A stretch of 64,000 nucleotides of DNA, from contig NZ_CP053708.1 of NCBI RefSeq assembly GCF_013201075.1, positions 1,553,501 to 1,617,500 on the forward strand, read 5' to 3'. Of the stretch, positions 9,016-17,259 are shown in pieces; positions within the stretch are counted from its first letter, which is position 1, and each line of letters starts with the position of its first letter. The translations under genes were made by a program, and so were the position numbers. Under the pieces are notes generated by a model. It did no database searches, was not told where the DNA came from, and saw only the letters and a program-made list of their open reading frames with translations. The stretch is from Lichenicola cladoniae (GTDB taxonomy: Bacteria; Pseudomonadota; Alphaproteobacteria; Acetobacterales; Acetobacteraceae).

Positions 9016-10169
9016 CGCGGATCGCCGTGCTTGTGCATTCCACCAATCCGCGCGGCGGCGTGGTGCATGGCATGCAGCTCGCGGAAGCGCTCTGCGACGC
9101 CGGCCACCAGGCGACACTGATCGCTCCGGACGTGGGCGGGCAGGGCTTCTTTCGCGAGCCCCGATGCGCGGTGCTGACCATTCCCGCGAAACCGGAGATC
9201 GATACCGTCACGATGGTGTCGCGCCGGATCGACGAGATCGCGGCCTTCCTCGAACAGCCGGCGACCGGGTCTTTCGATATTTATCATGCACAGGATCCGA
9301 TCGGCGCGAACGCGCTGGCCGGTCTGGTCGGGACGCGTCGTATCCAGGGTTTCGTCCGCACCGTGCATCATCTCGACAGGTTCGATGACCCGCGCCTCGC
9401 CGCGTGGCAGGCGCGCGGCATGCACGCCGCCAGCCGCGTCTGCGTCGTCAGCCGGCTCTGGCGGGACCGGCTGCAGCACGACCATGGCGTGACGGCCACC
9501 ATCGTCGGCAATGGCGTCGACACCGCACGCTTCACGCCCCGGGCCGATCCCCATGACGCGGCGGTGCGTGCGCGCCTCGGGCTGCCGGTCGGAACCGGTC
9601 CGATCGTCCTGGCCATGGGCGGCATCGAGCCACGCAAGAACACCCTGGGCACGTTGCAGGCATTCCAGCTTCTGGCCGGCTCCTATCCGGGTGCCAGGCT
9701 GGTCATCGCCGGCGGCGCCACGCTTCTGGATCATCGCCCCTACCGGGAGCGCTTCGATACGGCCCTGGCGCGATCCGGGGTGGCGGACCGGGTGATCGTG
9801 GCGGGTGTCATGCCGGATGATCAGCTTCCGGCGCTCTACCGGATTGCCGACATGCTGGCATTTCCGTCGCTCGAGGAAGGGTTCGGACTTTGCGTGCTCG
9901 AGGCGATGGCGTGCGGCCGGCCGGTGATCGTGTCGGACATCGCGCCATTCACTGAATATCTGCAGCCGGACGATGTGCTGTGGGCCGCGCCGGACGAGCC
10001 GGGCTCGATCCTGATGGCGATGCTCGAAGCGCTGGACACAAGAATTCGCGACCGGCTGCACGAAACCGGGCCGGGACGCGCGGCGGCGTTCGGATGGAAC
10101 GGTGTCGCGATGGCGCATCTGCCGGTCTATGCCGCACTCGATCGAACCCTGGAACCGAACCATGCCTGA
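9012..10169 (+). CDS. MSMEG_0565 family glycosyltransferase (GT4)
   Basis: A 385-residue GT-B glycosyltransferase of family 4. The N-terminal acceptor domain opens with IAVLVHSTNPRGGVVHGMQLAEAL; the C-terminal donor domain carries GGIEPRKNTLGTLQAF and the GT4 signature SLEEGFGLCVLEAMACGRPVIVSD with its EGFG-x7-E nucleotide-sugar site. It implies that the product of the cluster is glycosylated or that a sugar conjugate is an intermediate, a part not found in every Nit1C cluster. I start it at GTG 9012, which overlaps the upstream TGA; homologous sequence begins at that codon. It ends inside the start of the next gene (8-base overlap). Cytoplasmic; the donor sugar is unknown. Confidence 0.9.
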   Translation: MTRIAVLVHSTNPRGGVVHGMQLAEALCDAGHQATLIAPDVGGQGFFREPRCAVLTIPAKPEIDTVTMVSRRIDEIAAFLEQPATGSFDIYHAQDPIGANALAGLVGTRRIQGFVRTVHHLDRFDDPRLAAWQARGMHAASRVCVVSRLWRDRLQHDHGVTATIVGNGVDTARFTPRADPHDAAVRARLGLPVGTGPIVLAMGGIEPRKNTLGTLQAFQLLAGSYPGARLVIAGGATLLDHRPYRERFDTALARSGVADRVIVAGVMPDDQLPALYRIADMLAFPSLEEGFGLCVLEAMACGRPVIVSDIAPFTEYLQPDDVLWAAPDEPGSILMAMLEALDTRIRDRLHETGPGRAAAFGWNGVAMAHLPVYAALDRTLEPNHA

Positions 10170-10491
10170 GATGAAGTTCAACGTGCGCTGGCCGGACGAT
10201 ACGGAAAGCCTGTGCTACTCCCCATCGTTGGTGATCGAGGAGCATCTTGCGCCCGGCACCAGCTATACGCTCGACGATTTCATCGGCCGCAGCCGGACTG
10301 CGCTGACCATTGCCAGCGATCGCGTCATGCAGAAATACGGTTTCCCGTGCTCGCGTGCGATGGGCCAACTGGCGGAACTCGAACGCCTTGTCGCCGGCTT
10401 CCGGGGACATGACCCTGCGTCACCGGACGGGCGGGTGACCGTGCTTGCCTTCCATCGCGACAACGCGCCCCAGGCAGGAGCCAGGAGATGA
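10162..10491 (+). CDS. MSMEG_0570 family nitrogen starvation response protein
   Basis: A small protein of 109 residues, conserved in Nit1C clusters and of unknown function. Seen: an opening strand MKFNVRWPDDTE, then CYSPSLVIEEHLAPGTSYTLDDFIGRSRTAL and a helix with DRVMQKYGFPCSRAMGQLAEL. There is no cofactor motif, signal peptide or membrane segment. Start ATG 10162 overlaps the glycosyltransferase stop by eight bases, and the stop overlaps the ATG of the flavoprotein. Its constant place between the glycosyltransferase and the flavin oxidoreductase suggests it is a partner or accessory subunit of one of them; this is inference. Confidence 0.85.
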   Translation: MPEMKFNVRWPDDTESLCYSPSLVIEEHLAPGTSYTLDDFIGRSRTALTIASDRVMQKYGFPCSRAMGQLAELERLVAGFRGHDPASPDGRVTVLAFHRDNAPQAGARR

Positions 10492-11744
10492 CGGTCGACG
10501 AAACCGGCCCCGGCGTCGAGCATAAGGCGGTCGTGATCGTCGGTGGTGGCCAGGCCGGGCTGTCTCTGAGCTGGTTCCTGTGCCGGGACGGCATCGACCA
10601 TGTCGTGCTCGAGCGCGAGACGCCGGGCCATACCTGGCGGAACGAGCGCTGGGACAGTTTCTGCCTGGTGACGCCGAACTGGCAGTGCCAGCTTCCTGGC
10701 TATCCCTATGCCGGCAACGATCCCTACGGCTTCATGGTCAGGGACGAGATCGTCGCCTATCTCGACGGCTTCGCAAAGTCGTTCTCGCCACCGGTCAGGA
10801 GCGGCGTGTCGGTCGATGGCCTGACGGTGCGCGCGGAGGGCGGCTTTGCACTCCGGACCAGTGCCGGCGCGCTGACCGCGGACCGGGTGGTGATCGCCAC
10901 CGGCGGGTATCACGATCCGATCCTGCCGCCGTATGCTTCGGCGCTCGATAGCAGCATCCTGCAGGTGCACTCGTCGGACTATCGCAACGGTGCATCGCTG
11001 CCCGATGGTGCGGTGCTGGTGGTCGGCACCGGCCAGTCCGGTGCGCAGATCGCCGAGGACCTGCATCTGGCCGGACGGCAGGTGCATCTGTGCGTCGGGG
11101 CGGCCCCGCGGGTCGCGCGTTTCTATCGCGGCAAGGACGTGGTCGAGTGGCTGCATCTGATGGGCTACTACGACATCTCGGTCGACCGGCATCCGCTGCG
11201 CGAAGGCGTGCGCGACAGGACCAACCACTACGTCACCGGACGCGACGGCGGCCGTGACATCGATCTGCGTCGGTTCGCGGTCGAGGGGATGCGCCTGCAT
11301 GGCAGCCTCAGCCTGGTTGGCGACGGGATCGCGCACTTCAACGACGACCTGGCCGCGAACCTGGACGATGCCGATCGCACCAGCGAGAACATCAAGCGAT
11401 CGATCGACCAGTATATCGAGCGCGAACGGATCGAGGCGCCGGTCGAAGCTGCCTACGTCCCGGCATGGCAGCCCGAACGGTCCCTGCCCAGCCTGGATCT
11501 GCGGGAAGCCGGCATCGGTGCGGTGATCTGGTGCATCGGCTTCCGGCCGAACTATCGCTGGATCAACGTGCCGGTGTTCGACGGTCGCGGCGTGCCTGCG
11601 CATCACCGTGGCGTCACGCCGCAGCCAGGCCTGTTCTTTCTCGGACTTCCCTGGCTGTACACATGGGGATCCGGACGGTTCTCCGGTGTAGCCAGGGACG
11701 CCGAGTATCTTTCGACCCGCATGCACGAGCAACGCCGAGTTTAG
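10488..11744 (+). CDS. MSMEG_0569 family flavin-dependent oxidoreductase
   Basis: Last gene of the Nit1C operon; a 418-residue two-dinucleotide-fold flavoprotein resembling flavin monooxygenases of the TrkA/CzcO type. The FAD loop VVIVGGGQAGLSLSWFL lies near the N-terminus, followed by HTWRNERWDSFCLVTPNW, which is typical of the FMO-like family. A second nucleotide loop VLVVGTGQSGAQIAEDL (about residues 175-190) is expected to bind NAD(P)H. A late motif, GAVIWCIGFRPNYRWI, resembles the ATG-type motif linking both domains. It probably oxygenates or reduces a pathway intermediate; the reaction is unknown. ATG 10488 overlaps the previous stop (ATGA) and has an AGGAG sequence shortly upstream. 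Confidence 0.92.
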   Translation: MTVDETGPGVEHKAVVIVGGGQAGLSLSWFLCRDGIDHVVLERETPGHTWRNERWDSFCLVTPNWQCQLPGYPYAGNDPYGFMVRDEIVAYLDGFAKSFSPPVRSGVSVDGLTVRAEGGFALRTSAGALTADRVVIATGGYHDPILPPYASALDSSILQVHSSDYRNGASLPDGAVLVVGTGQSGAQIAEDLHLAGRQVHLCVGAAPRVARFYRGKDVVEWLHLMGYYDISVDRHPLREGVRDRTNHYVTGRDGGRDIDLRRFAVEGMRLHGSLSLVGDGIAHFNDDLAANLDDADRTSENIKRSIDQYIERERIEAPVEAAYVPAWQPERSLPSLDLREAGIGAVIWCIGFRPNYRWINVPVFDGRGVPAHHRGVTPQPGLFFLGLPWLYTWGSGRFSGVARDAEYLSTRMHEQRRV

Positions 11745-11779
11745 CCGTCCGGCTGCCTCGGCGCTGTCGCGGTGCGCCG

Positions 11780-12586
11780 TTACTTCGAAGTCTTCGTCCA
11801 GACATGAACCCATGCGACGGACGCGTTGGCCGACCATCCGGTCAGGGGCTTGGTTCCACTGCCTTGCGGGCAACCGGCCCATCCATCGTAGCAATCTCCC
11901 GTATAGAGACTGAGTACCGGAAACAGCGGTCCGGTCTCGCCCGTGCGTGCAGGCGCGTGGCCCTGTTGCACGCCGTCGAGAAACCAAGTGATGGTCTTGC
12001 CATCGAGCAGGACGCCATAGGTGTGGTAACCGCTACTGAGCGGCGTCGCAGAGTTGTAGTAGTACTGTTGCGCCAGGTTGTTCGTACTATAGTGGTTCGT
12101 CATGTAGCTTAGTTTCGGGACGTCGCCGCGAACTTCGGTGATGTCGACTTCCGGTGGCCATGCACCACTCTGCGGCAGCAGCCACCAGGCGGTCAGCGTC
12201 CCCGCCTTCGGCGCGGTCTTGATGCTGGCCTCCCAATAGGCGTTCGAATATGCGGTGCCGAACGCATCGAGATGTGCATACGAATAATCGTGCATCGTCC
12301 CGGCGCAGGCAGGAATGGATTCAAGCGACTGGATATGGAGCGTCAGGCCGTTCGACCCCGGAACCTGCGAGCTGGGAATAAATGCCTGCTCGCACGCATC
12401 CGTATTCTGATACCACCACGTATTTTCCCATTGCGCCGGGATGGTTTTGAAGTTGTCAGATCGGATCTCGGTATAACCGGACTTGGCAGGATCGAAAGCC
12501 AGGGCGGGTGTCACTGTCGTAATCAGTAGTGTGACACTAGGAACTATCGCAGCCAAACATGAAAAACGTTTTTGAGATGTCGACAT
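11780..12586 (-). CDS. Secreted GH16 family glycoside hydrolase
   Basis: A 268-residue exported enzyme of glycoside hydrolase family 16 (beta-1,3/1,4-glucanase, laminarinase or related clade). An N-terminal signal peptide is clear: a lysine/arginine stretch, a hydrophobic core LAAIVPSVTLLITTVTPALA, and a likely cut after ALA near residue 30. The catalytic motif E-x-D-x-x-E appears as PEVDITEVRGD, with the two glutamates as nucleophile and acid/base. Aromatic residues typical of the GH16 cleft surround it (ENTWWYQN, TAWWLLPQSG). Start ATG 12586 follows a good GGAGG. The gene and its upstream flank are visibly more AT-rich than the neighbours, and it stands alone, which suggests separate acquisition. 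Exact substrate unknown; beta-glucan of plant, fungal or own exopolysaccharide origin is plausible. Confidence 0.88.
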   Translation of the reverse strand: MSTSQKRFSCLAAIVPSVTLLITTVTPALAFDPAKSGYTEIRSDNFKTIPAQWENTWWYQNTDACEQAFIPSSQVPGSNGLTLHIQSLESIPACAGTMHDYSYAHLDAFGTAYSNAYWEASIKTAPKAGTLTAWWLLPQSGAWPPEVDITEVRGDVPKLSYMTNHYSTNNLAQQYYYNSATPLSSGYHTYGVLLDGKTITWFLDGVQQGHAPARTGETGPLFPVLSLYTGDCYDGWAGCPQGSGTKPLTGWSANASVAWVHVWTKTSK

Positions 12587-13026
12587 ATGATGACCTCCAG
12601 ATAAATTCTGGCGGGATCTTTATGCACCGATGCAATGCACGTCAATCTAGACAGGGTTATTCAAGGTGAAGTTGAGCTATCACGATACATGGAGCCAGTA
12701 TCAGCAACAGAGCTTAATCTTCTTCTTCGTGTTCTTGTCGCACCTGTCCATAAATCGGCAAGCGCTGTCTCGATCGCACTCGTCTTATGGTGGCGCCCGG
12801 GGGCGCAAAGCCCGTCTCTGGTGGTGCGGATAAAGATTATCTGTCGCGACTCCGGCTGTTCCGGAGATTAAGCTCATAAATATTCTCTGGCACGTCATGA
12901 GAACGCTTATTGCAATCTGATCCAGTTCGACTGTGATCTGCTGCCACGTATGCTGCAACCGGCAAGAAGAACAATACGCATCGGCAACGAATGTCGATGC
13001 CGGATAGATCCTCATGCAGCAGGCGT
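12587..13026. other. AT-richer intergenic region upstream of GH16 gene
   Basis: About 440 bases between the GH16 gene and the hairpin next to the ABC-F gene. It presumably contains the GH16 promoter on the minus strand. Short open readings exist, but none has a convincing ribosome binding site or recognisable sequence. No mobile-element ends or tRNA were seen. Confidence 0.4.
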
Positions 13027-13065
13027 GAGCCCGACACCGCCCACCTAATGGCCGGTGTCGGGCTC
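13027..13065 (-). terminator. 13-bp hairpin behind the ABC-F gene
   Basis: GAGCCCGACACCG (13027-13039) and its exact complement CGGTGTCGGGCTC (13053-13065) form a perfect 13-bp stem with a 13-base loop, starting nine bases after the stop of the ABC-F gene on the minus strand. No T-run follows, so termination would be imperfect; it may instead stabilise the mRNA end. Confidence 0.5.
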
Positions 13066-13073
13066 TGTCGCGA

Positions 13074-14873
13074 TCAGGCCGTACCGAGTGCCTCGCGCAT
13101 CGTCTCCAGCTGGAGCCAGCGCTCCTCTGCCGCCGTGAGCAGCGCCTCGGTACGGGTCAGCAGATCGGTCGCCGCGGCGAAGGTGGTGGGGTCGCGGCGA
13201 TAGAGGTTTGCGTCGGCGAGCACGCTCCGGAGCCGCCAGATCTCCGCCTCGTGGGCCGCGATCTCGCCCGGCAACTGCGCCAGCGCATGCTTGTCCTTGA
13301 ACGACATCTTGCGTGGCTGCGACTTGTCGGAACGGGTGCCTGGGGTGTTCCCACGCTTGGCCGGCGCGCCGGAGCTTCCGGCAAGACCGCCGCCCTGGGC
13401 GACCATGTCGCTGTAGCCGCCGGCATATTCGGTCCAGCGCCCGCCACCGGCCGCGGCCAGAACCGAGGTCGCGACACGGTCCAGGAAGTCGCGGTCATGG
13501 CTGACCAGCAGGACGGTACCGGGGTACGCCGCCAGCATGTCCTGCAGCAGGTCGAGCGTCTCCAGGTCGAGGTCGTTGGTCGGTTCGTCGAGCACCAACA
13601 GGTTGGATGGCCGCGCCAGGGCGCAGGCCAGCATCAACCGTCCGCGCTCGCCGCCGGACAGCACGCCGACAGGGGTGCGCGCCTGCTCCGGACGGAACAG
13701 GAAGTCCTTCATGTAGCCGATGACGTGCCGCTTCTCGGTGCCGACCAGCACGGTGTCGCCGCCGCCGCCGGTCAGCGTGTCGGACAGGGTGGTATTCGCG
13801 TCGAGGCTCTGGCGCTGCTGGTCCAGGGTCACGACGGACAGGCTCTTGCCGACGTTGATCTTGCCGCTGTCGGGCTTGTCCAGCCCGGTCAGCAACCGCA
13901 GCAACGTGCTCTTGCCGGCGCCGTTCGAGCCGACGATGCCGAGACGGTCGCCGCGCAGCACGCGCAGGTCGAGATCCTGCACGATCGGCCGGTCGCCGTA
14001 CGATTTCGACATACCCTCGGCGACCGCCACCAGCTTGCCGGACAAGCCGGTGCCGCTGGCCTCGAGCTTCAGCCCCTGCGGATTATGGATGGTGTCCTGC
14101 CGGGTCTGGCGCAGTGCCGCCAGCTCGCCGACGCGCCTGACGTTGCGCTTGCGCCGGCCGCTGACACCATGGCGGATCCAGTCCTCCTCGCGGGCGATCT
14201 GGCGGTCGAGCTTGTGGGCATCGCGCTCCTCCTGGTCCAGCACCTCCTCGCGCCAGCTCTCGAAGCGGGCAAAGCCCTGGTCGAGCCGCCGGGTGGTGCC
14301 GCGATCGAGCCAGACCACGCTGCGCGACAGCGTTTCCAGCAGGCGGCGGTCATGGCTGATGATCACCATCGCAGACTGCAGCGAGGTCAGCTCGCGCTCG
14401 AGCCATTCGATCGCCGGCATGTCGAGATGGTTGGTCGGCTCGTCGAGCAGCAGCAGGTCGGGGGAGGGTGCCAGGGCCCGTGCCAGCGCCGCACGCCGCG
14501 CCTCTCCGCCGGACAGGCGCTTGGGATCTTCCGAGCCGGTCAGTCCGAGCTCGGACAGCAGCGCCGGTGCGCGATGTTCCTCGTCGTTGGGGCCGAGGCC
14601 GCCGAGCACGTAGTCCAGCGTGGTCTTGAAGCCCGAGAGGTCGGGCTCCTGGGCGAGGTAGCGGACGGTCGTGCCCGGCTGCAGGAAGCGCTTGCCGGAG
14701 TCCGACTGCAGCTCACCCGCCGCGATCCGCAGCAGGGTCGACTTGCCCGAGCCGTTGCGTCCGACGAGGCAGAGGCGCTCGCCGGGCGACACGCCGAAGC
14801 CGGCGCCGTCCAGCAGCGGCTTGCCGCCGAGCGTGAGAGTGATGTCCTGGAGAAGAAGCAGAGGTGGCGCCAT
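13074..14873 (-). CDS. ABC-F family ATPase, Uup-like
   Basis: A 599-residue soluble protein with two ABC ATPase domains and no membrane domain, as in translation-associated ABC-F factors. Domain 1: Walker A GRNGSGKST, signature LSGGEARR, Walker B LLLLDEPTNHLD. Domain 2: Walker A GSNGAGKST, signature LSGGERGR, Walker B LLVLDEPTNDLD. The linker between them is charged, and the last roughly 80 residues form a coiled coil (LPGEIAAHEAEIWRLRSVLAD ...) like the DNA/ribosome-binding tail of Uup. ATG 14873 is chosen because MAPPLLLLQDI is the normal ABC-F start; the frame stays open further upstream but that sequence is low-complexity. Likely role: resolving stalled ribosomes; Uup has also been tied to transposon excision. 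No resistance phenotype can be inferred. Confidence 0.88.
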   Translation of the reverse strand: MAPPLLLLQDITLTLGGKPLLDGAGFGVSPGERLCLVGRNGSGKSTLLRIAAGELQSDSGKRFLQPGTTVRYLAQEPDLSGFKTTLDYVLGGLGPNDEEHRAPALLSELGLTGSEDPKRLSGGEARRAALARALAPSPDLLLLDEPTNHLDMPAIEWLERELTSLQSAMVIISHDRRLLETLSRSVVWLDRGTTRRLDQGFARFESWREEVLDQEERDAHKLDRQIAREEDWIRHGVSGRRKRNVRRVGELAALRQTRQDTIHNPQGLKLEASGTGLSGKLVAVAEGMSKSYGDRPIVQDLDLRVLRGDRLGIVGSNGAGKSTLLRLLTGLDKPDSGKINVGKSLSVVTLDQQRQSLDANTTLSDTLTGGGGDTVLVGTEKRHVIGYMKDFLFRPEQARTPVGVLSGGERGRLMLACALARPSNLLVLDEPTNDLDLETLDLLQDMLAAYPGTVLLVSHDRDFLDRVATSVLAAAGGGRWTEYAGGYSDMVAQGGGLAGSSGAPAKRGNTPGTRSDKSQPRKMSFKDKHALAQLPGEIAAHEAEIWRLRSVLADANLYRRDPTTFAAATDLLTRTEALLTAAEERWLQLETMREALGTA

Positions 14874-15557
14874 CCGCGGGTTCTCGCCGATGGCGCCACG
14901 CCATGCAACTCGAACGAGGTGCGGGTGTCGCCTGCGTCGTGCTCTCGATCTTCGCAGGTTGCCGGCGGACCGTCGTGCCCGCTGCGGTTTTGTTCGGGTC
15001 GGACGGGGCTGCGTAGAGGGTCTAAAGCGCGCTGGAGAGGTTCTGGTTGTTGTCCGCCGCAGTCTTGGTAACGGAATGGCGTCGCGCGCCGGGAACGGCC
15101 CGTCGGCGGCAGCGGCGTTGTGTCGCATCGCCCTGGACCAACCCGGTTCATTATGGCGTCTGCGCGGGGGCATCGCCGCCGACCTGGCACGGACCGAACC
15201 CGTGCCCGTCGCCGCCGTATCCAGAGCCGCCATGGCGACGCCCGAAACCCAATGATCGCATGCCGTAGATCGATCCCTGCTCGCCACAGCCGCGATGGGA
15301 AGCACCAGGCCTCCTCGCTGCGGCGCAGGGAGCGGCCTACCAAGGGCGACCCGGACCGCGCACAAGCCCGTCAGACGCAGGATACGGCTTCCGGAACTGC
15401 TACCAGGCCTGACGGCCAATTAGCGATCGAGGGACGGACTGCTTCCCGGAACGGACGAGAATCAAACAGGCTATGGCCGGCATAGAAGCATTGTCCAAAC
15501 GGCAGCGGGCGCGCTGCCCGGGTAGCTTCCCCAGGCTGCGCGCCCGTCCGTTCGCAG
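14874..15557. other. 684-base region without supported gene
   Basis: Between the ABC-F start and the otsA 3' end, both on the minus strand. Several frames stay open because of high GC, but their translations are Arg/Pro/Ala-rich without domains, and none has a ribosome binding site worth trusting. The ABC-F promoter should lie near 14880-15000. No tRNA, consensus sigma-EcfG site (GGAAC-N16/17-CGTT) or clear terminator was found; a small RNA cannot be excluded. Confidence 0.4.
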
Positions 15558-17054
15558 TCAGTTCACCGTGCGCGACGGCGGCTGCGTCGACACCATCCGG
15601 ATGTCGTTGCCGGTGCCGGTGCGGCGTTCGATCGACGGTTCCGGGATCGTCCGCGCGGGACGGGCGGGACGAGGTACTTCGGTTCCGGCCCGTGACAGCG
15701 CCGAGACGAACGACCTGCCCCAGCCGAGCGCCGAGGCGTCCTTGATCGCTTCCCAGCACGCCTTCCACCGGTCCTGCCGCTCCGGCCTGCTCATGCGCAG
15801 CGCCAGATCGAGAGCATCGGCGATCTCGTCGGGATCGACCGGGTTCACCAGGATCGCCGCACCGAGCTGACGAGCCGCGCCTGCGAACTTCGAGAGGACC
15901 AGCACGCCGGGATCGTCGGGATCCTGGGCCGCGACATATTCCTTGGCGACCAGGTTCATGCCGTCACGCAACGGCGTCACCAACCCGATCCGCGCCTCAC
16001 GCATGAAGCCGGCGATCGCGTCGCGGCCGACACCACGGCTGATCAGCCGGATCGGGGTCCAGTCGGCCTCGCCGAGCGTCGCGTTGATCGCGCCGGCGGA
16101 CCCTTCGAGGTCGTCGCGCAATGTCTGGTAGGCATCGACATCCTGCCGGCTGGCCGCGGCGATCTGCAGGAACGTCGTCTGCCTGGACCACTGGTTGCGG
16201 GTCTCCAGCAAGCGACGATAGCCAGCCAGGCGATGACGCAGGCCCTTGGTCGGGTCCATGCGGTCGACACCGAGGATAAGGCTCTGGCCGTCGAGGCTGC
16301 GACGCAGGCGCGCTGTCTCGGCGTTGCCATGCGCCTGCTCCGCCATCTCGGCGAAATCATGCGGGTCGATCTCGACCGGGAACGCTCCGACGCGGATCTG
16401 GCGGTTGCCGAGCTGCAGCCCGCCACCGGCCAGCCGCGCGGCGCCGGCGATGCGCTGTGCCGATGCCGCGAAATTCTCCGCATCGTTCGCGGTCTGGAAG
16501 CCCAGCAGGTCGGCGGAGAGCAGGTCGCGGATGAACTGCGACGCTTCCGGCACGCTGGACAGCATGTCCGGGCTCGGAAACGGCGTGTGAAGGAAGAAAC
16601 CGATCGGGCAGGTGACGTTGCGCGCGCGCAACGACGCCGCCATCGCCAGCAGGTGGTAGTCATGGACCCAGATGGTGTCGGTCGAGCGCAACAGCGGCAC
16701 CAGCACATCTGCAAGGCGCATGTTGACCGCGCGATACCCCTGAAGGCTCCGGCGGTCGAAATTCATCTGCTCGGGAAGCGAGTGCATTAACGGCCACAAC
16801 GTGCCGTTCGAGAAGTTGTTATAATAGAGCTCGAGCTCTTCGGGAGTCAGATCGACGGTGGCGTAATCGACGGCGCCATGCTGCACCAGGGCAGGGGTCG
16901 TTGTCGCGGATCCGGTCGAGGTATGGCCGCTCCAGCCGAACCAGAGCCCGCCCTGGCGCTCCATCAGGTCGTTCAGCGCAACCGCGAGACCACCAGCCTT
17001 CGCGTCTCCGGTCGGGATTGATACTCTGTTCGATACAACGACCAGTCTGCTCAT
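15558..17054 (-). CDS. otsA: Alpha,alpha-trehalose-6-phosphate synthase
   Basis: OtsA (GT20) joins UDP-glucose and glucose-6-phosphate to trehalose-6-phosphate. The 498-residue protein begins MSRLVVVSNRVSIP, the standard OtsA opening, with the glycine-rich AGGLAVALNDL and WFGWSGH. Further motifs: LWPLMHSLPEQMNF, VWVHDYHL-type sequence (IWVHDYHLLAMA), IGFFLHTPFPS, GVDRMDPTKGLRHRL (donor-site Arg and Lys) and the C-terminal TPLRDGMNLVAKEYVAAQ, which holds the nucleotide-sugar glutamate. The final 40 residues are Arg/Pro-rich and probably disordered. No otsB phosphatase is visible in the window, so T6P must be dephosphorylated by a remote enzyme. It is in line with, but about 200 bases downstream of, malQ; whether it shares the glgE transcript is uncertain. 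Confidence 0.95.
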   Translation of the reverse strand: MSRLVVVSNRVSIPTGDAKAGGLAVALNDLMERQGGLWFGWSGHTSTGSATTTPALVQHGAVDYATVDLTPEELELYYNNFSNGTLWPLMHSLPEQMNFDRRSLQGYRAVNMRLADVLVPLLRSTDTIWVHDYHLLAMAASLRARNVTCPIGFFLHTPFPSPDMLSSVPEASQFIRDLLSADLLGFQTANDAENFAASAQRIAGAARLAGGGLQLGNRQIRVGAFPVEIDPHDFAEMAEQAHGNAETARLRRSLDGQSLILGVDRMDPTKGLRHRLAGYRRLLETRNQWSRQTTFLQIAAASRQDVDAYQTLRDDLEGSAGAINATLGEADWTPIRLISRGVGRDAIAGFMREARIGLVTPLRDGMNLVAKEYVAAQDPDDPGVLVLSKFAGAARQLGAAILVNPVDPDEIADALDLALRMSRPERQDRWKACWEAIKDASALGWGRSFVSALSRAGTEVPRPARPARTIPEPSIERRTGTGNDIRMVSTQPPSRTVN

Positions 17055-17259
17055 TTGCCACTCCCCGCGTCGAAACAGACGGCTCGCGCTCGGATGTTAC
17101 ACATGCGCCGCAACTAGCCTGGTCTGTCCAGCACGTTCCTGGATACACCGGGCTGGTAAAGTTCAACTGACGAACAATTAACAAGTTGCACGGATCGTGG
17201 CCAGTCAATACGTCTCGATTAGCGACTCGTGCCCGAGCGGGTCTCAGCCGGTGGGACGA

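Noticed and set aside
12635..12871. Small plus-strand gene (78 codons) upstream of GH16
   Set aside because: No Shine-Dalgarno sequence, no recognisable domain, and it lies in the region expected to hold the GH16 promoter.
14671..15255. Open frame across the ABC-F start and the following gap (plus strand)
   Set aside because: Arg/Pro-rich translation, overlaps the clear ABC-F coding sequence in antisense, no ribosome site.
14874..15419. N-terminal extension of the ABC-F protein
   Set aside because: The frame is open, but the 180 extra residues are low-complexity Arg/Pro/Ser and the ABC-F family begins at MAPPLLLLQD.
15120..15485. Possible small gene or RNA between ABC-F and otsA
   Set aside because: No tRNA T-loop, no hairpin-T-run and no domain; nothing beyond open frames expected at this GC.
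17112..17139. Sigma-EcfG promoter upstream of otsA
   Set aside because: GGAAC is present on the minus strand (17139-17135), but the only -10-like GTT is 19 or more bases away and lacks the C; spacing does not fit the 16-17 rule.
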